From positions 1 to 64,000 of the forward strand of contig CAXRIA010000043.1 in the NCBI GenBank assembly GCA_964230805.1: DNA of 64,000 nucleotides, read 5' to 3'. The position numbers and the translations under genes are program-made. Source of the stretch: Flavicella sp964230805. GTDB taxonomy: Bacteria > Bacteroidota > Bacteroidia > Flavobacteriales > Flavobacteriaceae. Positions 60,894-64,000 of the stretch are shown in pieces (the first letter of the stretch is position 1; the number at the start of each line of letters is the position of its first letter). The notes beneath the pieces are model-generated. The model made no database searches, was not told where the DNA came from, and worked only from the letters and a program-made list of their open reading frames with translations.

Positions 60894-62228
60894 TTACGCT
60901 TTTACAGGAAATACTCCATCATTTAAAGCCCGAAGTGTACGGATTTTATCTTCTGATTTTATCAGTAGCGAAACATTGTAATCACTACCACCATACGAAA
61001 TCATACGAATTGGAATGTCCGACATACTTTTAAAAACTTCTGTACTTGCTCCGCTTTGCTTTTGTGAAAAATTTCCAGCCAAACAAACAATCGTCAAATC
61101 CGTATCCACTTGAACACTTCCAATTCCCTCCAACTCCTGAACGATTTCTTGAATTTTAGCATCATTATCAATGGTAAGTGATACGGCTACCTCCGATGTG
61201 GTCACCATGTCAATTGAGGTGTTGTACTTTTCGAATACACTAAAAATTTTATTCAAAAAACCATACGCCATCAACATTCGATACGATTTGATTTTAATTG
61301 CGGTAATGCCATCTTTGGCAGCAATCGCACGCACTCCATTCGGGACATCACAGTTCCGGATAATGGTCCCTGCAGAATTTGGATTGAAAGTGTCTTTCAA
61401 TAAAACAGGTACATTTTTCTCTTTCGCGGGAATCACGCTTTGCGGATGCAATATTTTCGCGCCAAAATACGCCAACTCAGCGGCTTCATCGAAAGAAATT
61501 TCTTTCAGCGAAAACGTATTGTCCACATATCTTGGATCATTGTTGTGCATGCCATCAATATCCGTCCAAATTTGAATTTCTTCTGCTGTAATGGCAGCTC
61601 CTATCAAAGACGCAGAGTAATCACTCCCTCCTCTTTTTAAGTTGTCAATATCGCCTTCATGATTCAAACAAATATACCCCTGTGTTACAAAAATATTGTT
61701 TTGAGGATTGGCAGTGACAATAGCACCTAGATTCTCCGTAATAAAGGCTACATCGGGTTCTCCCGCTTTATCAATACGCATAAAATCGAAAGCCGAAAGC
61801 AATTGAGCACTTTCTTTAATTTCCTCCAAATACAACGTAAACATATGGGTCGATAAAATTTCTCCCTGCGCTACAATAATCTTTTCTATTCCTTCAATGA
61901 CTGCTAAGGAACCTTCATGAGCGTATGATTTTATAAACTCAAAACGTTCATCAATCAATGCTCCTGCTTGTTTTTTCAGAGATTCATTGTTATACAATCC
62001 TTCTATCACAGTTTTGTATCGACTCCACAATTCATCAATCGTTGCTCTTGCCTCTTCAAATTGGGAAGTCGCAATAAAATCTGTAATCTTATGCAAAACA
62101 TTTGTCGTTTGAGACATGGCAGACAAAACGACAATTTTATCTCCTTCAATGTTTGCTACAATTTTAGCAACTTCCTTGATGCTTTCAGGAGTTCCTACTG
62201 AAGTTCCTCCAAATTTTAAAACTTTCAT
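60894..62228 (-). CDS. lysC: Aspartate kinase
   Basis: The 444-residue enzyme phosphorylates aspartate for lysine, threonine and methionine synthesis. KVLKFGGTSVGTPES begins the kinase domain, RGGSDYSASLIGA binds substrate, and two C-terminal ACT domains (about 300-440, including DMVTTSEVAVSLTI) give feedback control. It is monofunctional, without a fused homoserine dehydrogenase. The in-frame start at 62264 adds 12 residues in the divergent promoter region and was rejected. Confidence 0.93.
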   Translation of the reverse strand: MKVLKFGGTSVGTPESIKEVAKIVANIEGDKIVVLSAMSQTTNVLHKITDFIATSQFEEARATIDELWSRYKTVIEGLYNNESLKKQAGALIDERFEFIKSYAHEGSLAVIEGIEKIIVAQGEILSTHMFTLYLEEIKESAQLLSAFDFMRIDKAGEPDVAFITENLGAIVTANPQNNIFVTQGYICLNHEGDIDNLKRGGSDYSASLIGAAITAEEIQIWTDIDGMHNNDPRYVDNTFSLKEISFDEAAELAYFGAKILHPQSVIPAKEKNVPVLLKDTFNPNSAGTIIRNCDVPNGVRAIAAKDGITAIKIKSYRMLMAYGFLNKIFSVFEKYNTSIDMVTTSEVAVSLTIDNDAKIQEIVQELEGIGSVQVDTDLTIVCLAGNFSQKQSGASTEVFKSMSDIPIRMISYGGSDYNVSLLIKSEDKIRTLRALNDGVFPVKA

Positions 62229-62267
62229 TTCTTCTTGAATTTTTATCGTGCAAAAATCCTCCAATTG

Positions 62268-62275
62268 TACTTTTG
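62268..62275 (+). promoter_or_regulatory. -7 promoter box for the ACT-like protein gene
   Basis: TACTTTTG (TAnnTTTG) in the lysC/ACT-protein divergent gap, 60 bases before the ATG at 62336. Confidence 0.4.
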
Positions 62276-62335
62276 GCGCAAAAAATTGTAATATATTTAC
62301 ACTTTACTACAAATTGTTTAAATTTAAACATCAAA

Positions 62336-62995
62336 ATGAAAACGATTCAAGAATCTGTTGAAAGCATCATCCGAAAAACGCCGTTTTATGAAGAGGCTTT
62401 GAATGACAAATTGATCAATGTATCCTCGCTTGCAAGAGCGATTCAAGAGGAAGTCGAAAAGGATCTAGGAAAAGAAGTCAAACCGGGAGCTATTATGATG
62501 GCAATCAACCGACTTTCGCCTTCTAATTTGTTGCGGATTCGAAAAAACATTCGAAAATTCACCTTTTCATTGGGCGATTTTATTGTGAGGTCTGACCTGT
62601 GTAATTACACTTATAAAAACACCTCGAGCTTACTAAAATCAATCACCTCGCTTTTAACCGAAATTGGAGAGGACAAAGATTTCTTTTTTACAATTTCTCA
62701 AGGGATTTTTGAAACCAACATTGTGACGAGCAAAAATTTAGAATCCAAAGTCAAAACGCTTTTTTCAAAAGAAATTTTGATTTACGCACACAACGAATTG
62801 GCCTCTATCACCATCAAATTACCCAAAACAAACGTAGAACAATCGGGGGTCTATTATTTCATTCTCAAACAGTTGGCCTGGGCCGGAATTTCTGTGCAAG
62901 AAATCATTTCAACTACACATGAAATGACGATTGTTGTCAAAGAGGAAGATGTCAACAGCACCTTCGCTATCTTAATAGATATGAAGAAAAAATAA
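62336..62995 (+). CDS. ACT-like domain protein divergent from lysC, function unknown
   Basis: From the ATG at 62336 the product has 219 residues. The N-terminal half is helical (LARAIQEEVEKDLGKEVKPGAIMMAINRL), with a DNA-binding-like look; the C-terminal half has a beta-alpha-beta pattern (LASITIKLPKTNVEQSGVYY, QLAWAGISVQEIISTTHEMT, IVVKEEDVNSTFAILI) resembling the ACT domains of aspartate kinase. Such a layout suggests an amino-acid-responsive regulator, perhaps of the divergent lysC, but no homologue of known function is recognised. It is followed by miaA with an 18-base gap. Confidence 0.7.
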   Translation: MKTIQESVESIIRKTPFYEEALNDKLINVSSLARAIQEEVEKDLGKEVKPGAIMMAINRLSPSNLLRIRKNIRKFTFSLGDFIVRSDLCNYTYKNTSSLLKSITSLLTEIGEDKDFFFTISQGIFETNIVTSKNLESKVKTLFSKEILIYAHNELASITIKLPKTNVEQSGVYYFILKQLAWAGISVQEIISTTHEMTIVVKEEDVNSTFAILIDMKKK

Positions 62996-63013
62996 TTTTT
63001 TAGATCTTCTAAA

Positions 63014-63919
63014 ATGCCTCAGAAAACACTTCTCACGATCGTTGGTCCTACCGCAATTGGCAAAACGGCCCTCAGCATATACCTCGCAAAACATTTTTCA
63101 GCTCCTATTATATCTTGTGATTCTCGTCAATTTTACAAAGAAATTGAAATAGGAACCGCTGTTCCCTCGAAAGAAGAGCTGTTGGCAGCCCCACATTATT
63201 TTATTCAAAACCGATCCATTTTTGAAGATTACAACGTGGGACAGTTTGAAAAAGATGCCTTAAAAAAATTGGAAGAACTATTTCTTGAGTATTCCATGGT
63301 GATCATGGTTGGTGGAAGCGGACTCTATGTAGATGCTGTTCTAAAAGGATTAGATTACTTTCCTGATATAGATCCACTTATAAGAACTAAACTGAACAAA
63401 GAGTTTAAAGAAAAGGGACTGCTTTATTTACAAAATAAATTGAAAGAATTGGATTCGGAAACGTATCACTCCATCGCCTTAGAAAATCCACACCGCGTCA
63501 TCCGAGCATTGGAAGTTTGTCTAGGATCGGGTAAAACATATACTTCTTTTAAAAACAAGCCCAAAGCTCCGAGAGCCTTCCATTCTATAAAGATAGGTCT
63601 GAATGCAGCACGCCCAATCTTGTACAACCGAATTAATCAAAGAGTCGATTTGATGATGGAAAACGGACTTTTGGAAGAAGCAAAAAAAATGTACCCCTTT
63701 AGAGAAAAAAACGCATTACAGACCGTTGGGTATCGTGAGCTTTTTCGGTATTTCGATGGTGAAATTTCGCTTGACTTCGCTGTGGAAGAAATAAAGAAAA
63801 ATACGCGAAGATTTGCGAAAAGACAAATGACCTGGTTTCAAAAAGACAAAGAAACACATTGGTTTGACTTTAAAGATGACAAAAAACGAATTACGGACAC
63901 CATTAACAAAATAATATGA
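63014..63919 (+). CDS. miaA: tRNA dimethylallyltransferase
   Basis: The 301-residue enzyme transfers a dimethylallyl group to adenosine 37 of tRNAs reading U-starting codons. P-loop GPTAIGKT (11-18), ISCDSRQFYKEIEIGTA and VGGSGLYVDAVLKGLD are the family motifs, and the C-terminal RRFAKRQMTWFQ is conserved. Its stop overlaps the next gene's start as ATGA, indicating translational coupling. Confidence 0.94.
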   Translation: MPQKTLLTIVGPTAIGKTALSIYLAKHFSAPIISCDSRQFYKEIEIGTAVPSKEELLAAPHYFIQNRSIFEDYNVGQFEKDALKKLEELFLEYSMVIMVGGSGLYVDAVLKGLDYFPDIDPLIRTKLNKEFKEKGLLYLQNKLKELDSETYHSIALENPHRVIRALEVCLGSGKTYTSFKNKPKAPRAFHSIKIGLNAARPILYNRINQRVDLMMENGLLEEAKKMYPFREKNALQTVGYRELFRYFDGEISLDFAVEEIKKNTRRFAKRQMTWFQKDKETHWFDFKDDKKRITDTINKII

Positions 63920-64000
63920 AAGAACTTCCTAAAATATTAGAAAGCTCGAAAAAAATTCGCTTCCAAGACTGCGACCCTTTCAATCATTTGAACAATGGCC
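63916..64000 (+). CDS. Acyl-CoA thioesterase (4HBT hot-dog family), 3' end outside the window
   Basis: Only 28 codons are visible: MKELPKILESSKKIRFQDCD and then PFNHLNNG. The RFQDCDPFNHLNN stretch resembles the active-site start of 4-hydroxybenzoyl-CoA thioesterase-type hot-dog proteins (xDxDxxxHxNN). The ATG overlaps the miaA stop by 4 bases, so the pair is co-translated. The specific substrate is unknown. Confidence 0.7.
   Translation, partial: MKELPKILESSKKIRFQDCDPFNHLNNG

Noticed and set aside
1..64000. CRISPR arrays, rRNA, tRNA and insertion sequences
   Set aside because: No regularly spaced repeat series, no tRNA-like cloverleaf or rRNA stretch, and no transposase were recognised by reading the gaps; an automated scan (tRNAscan-SE, Infernal) was not possible here.

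Overview
The window is AT-rich chromosomal DNA from a member of Bacteroidota, most likely the family Flavobacteriaceae. Three things support this: about twenty near-matches to the Bacteroidota -7 promoter box TAnnTTTG lie just upstream of starts; ribosome sites are A-rich rather than Shine-Dalgarno-like; and the gene content is typical (transketolase split into subunits, zeaxanthin-type carotenoid genes, DUF3810, collagen-like and thrombospondin type 3 surface proteins, a fadN-fadA-fadE operon). I found no rRNA, tRNA, insertion sequence, prophage or CRISPR array.

Layout. 1-2.3 kb: the 3' part of a collagen-like surface protein gene and an overlapping gene for a secreted calcium-binding-repeat protein. 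2.6-6.9 kb: a probable zinc-starvation locus. A Zur-like Fur repressor diverges from an operon of MerC-like membrane protein, small NTF2-like protein, PhoX-family phosphatase and CobW/COG0523 GTPase; a perfect 15-bp palindrome overlaps the operon promoter. 6.9-8.2 kb: an accessory island with a tail-to-tail antitoxin/toxin pair between two diverged repeat copies, followed by a palindrome-rich non-coding stretch. 8.2-17 kb: flavoprotein, SPFH protein, a fabG-manA-maoC group, sucD, a DEAD/DEAH helicase and an NtrC-type regulator lacking its DNA-binding domain. 17.2-23.1 kb: MarR regulator and the fatty-acid oxidation operon fadN-fadA-fadE. 23.2-34.3 kb: a small Cys-tailed membrane protein, two convergent sigma factors, uvrA, a lone transketolase N-terminal subunit, dnaB, a DUF3810 protein, yaaA, rluD and a PASTA protein. 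34.4-40.5 kb: ddl, coaD, a DedA-like protein, a SulP transporter, Nudix/pyrE (divergent genes with overlapping start codons) and birA. 40.6-46 kb: one long operon rsfS-ftsH-LUD-cdsA-psd-ACBP-yceI for membrane quality control and phospholipid synthesis. 46-53.1 kb: a light-response and carotenoid block (SRPBCC, photolyase, CarH-like B12 photoreceptor, crtI, crtB, crtZ, crtY) with a UbiA-like gene upstream. 53.3-64 kb: gcvP, pdhA, pdhC, ychF, ferredoxin, lysC, an ACT-like protein, miaA and the first codons of a thioesterase.

How the genes work together. The zinc locus would release the operon when zinc is scarce, supplying a metal-chaperone GTPase and a phosphatase family that does not use zinc. 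The carotenoid block joins a photoreceptor with the B12-binding residues of CarH to pigment and DNA-repair genes behind one well-formed promoter that contains a 10-bp inverted repeat. The most unusual signals are the convergent toxin-antitoxin island, the face-to-face pyrE/Nudix promoters, a terminator embedded in the end of the opposing lycopene cyclase gene, DnaA-box-like repeats upstream of dnaB, and a UvrA with half of its first zinc finger missing. I did not find a clearly unprecedented multi-gene system.
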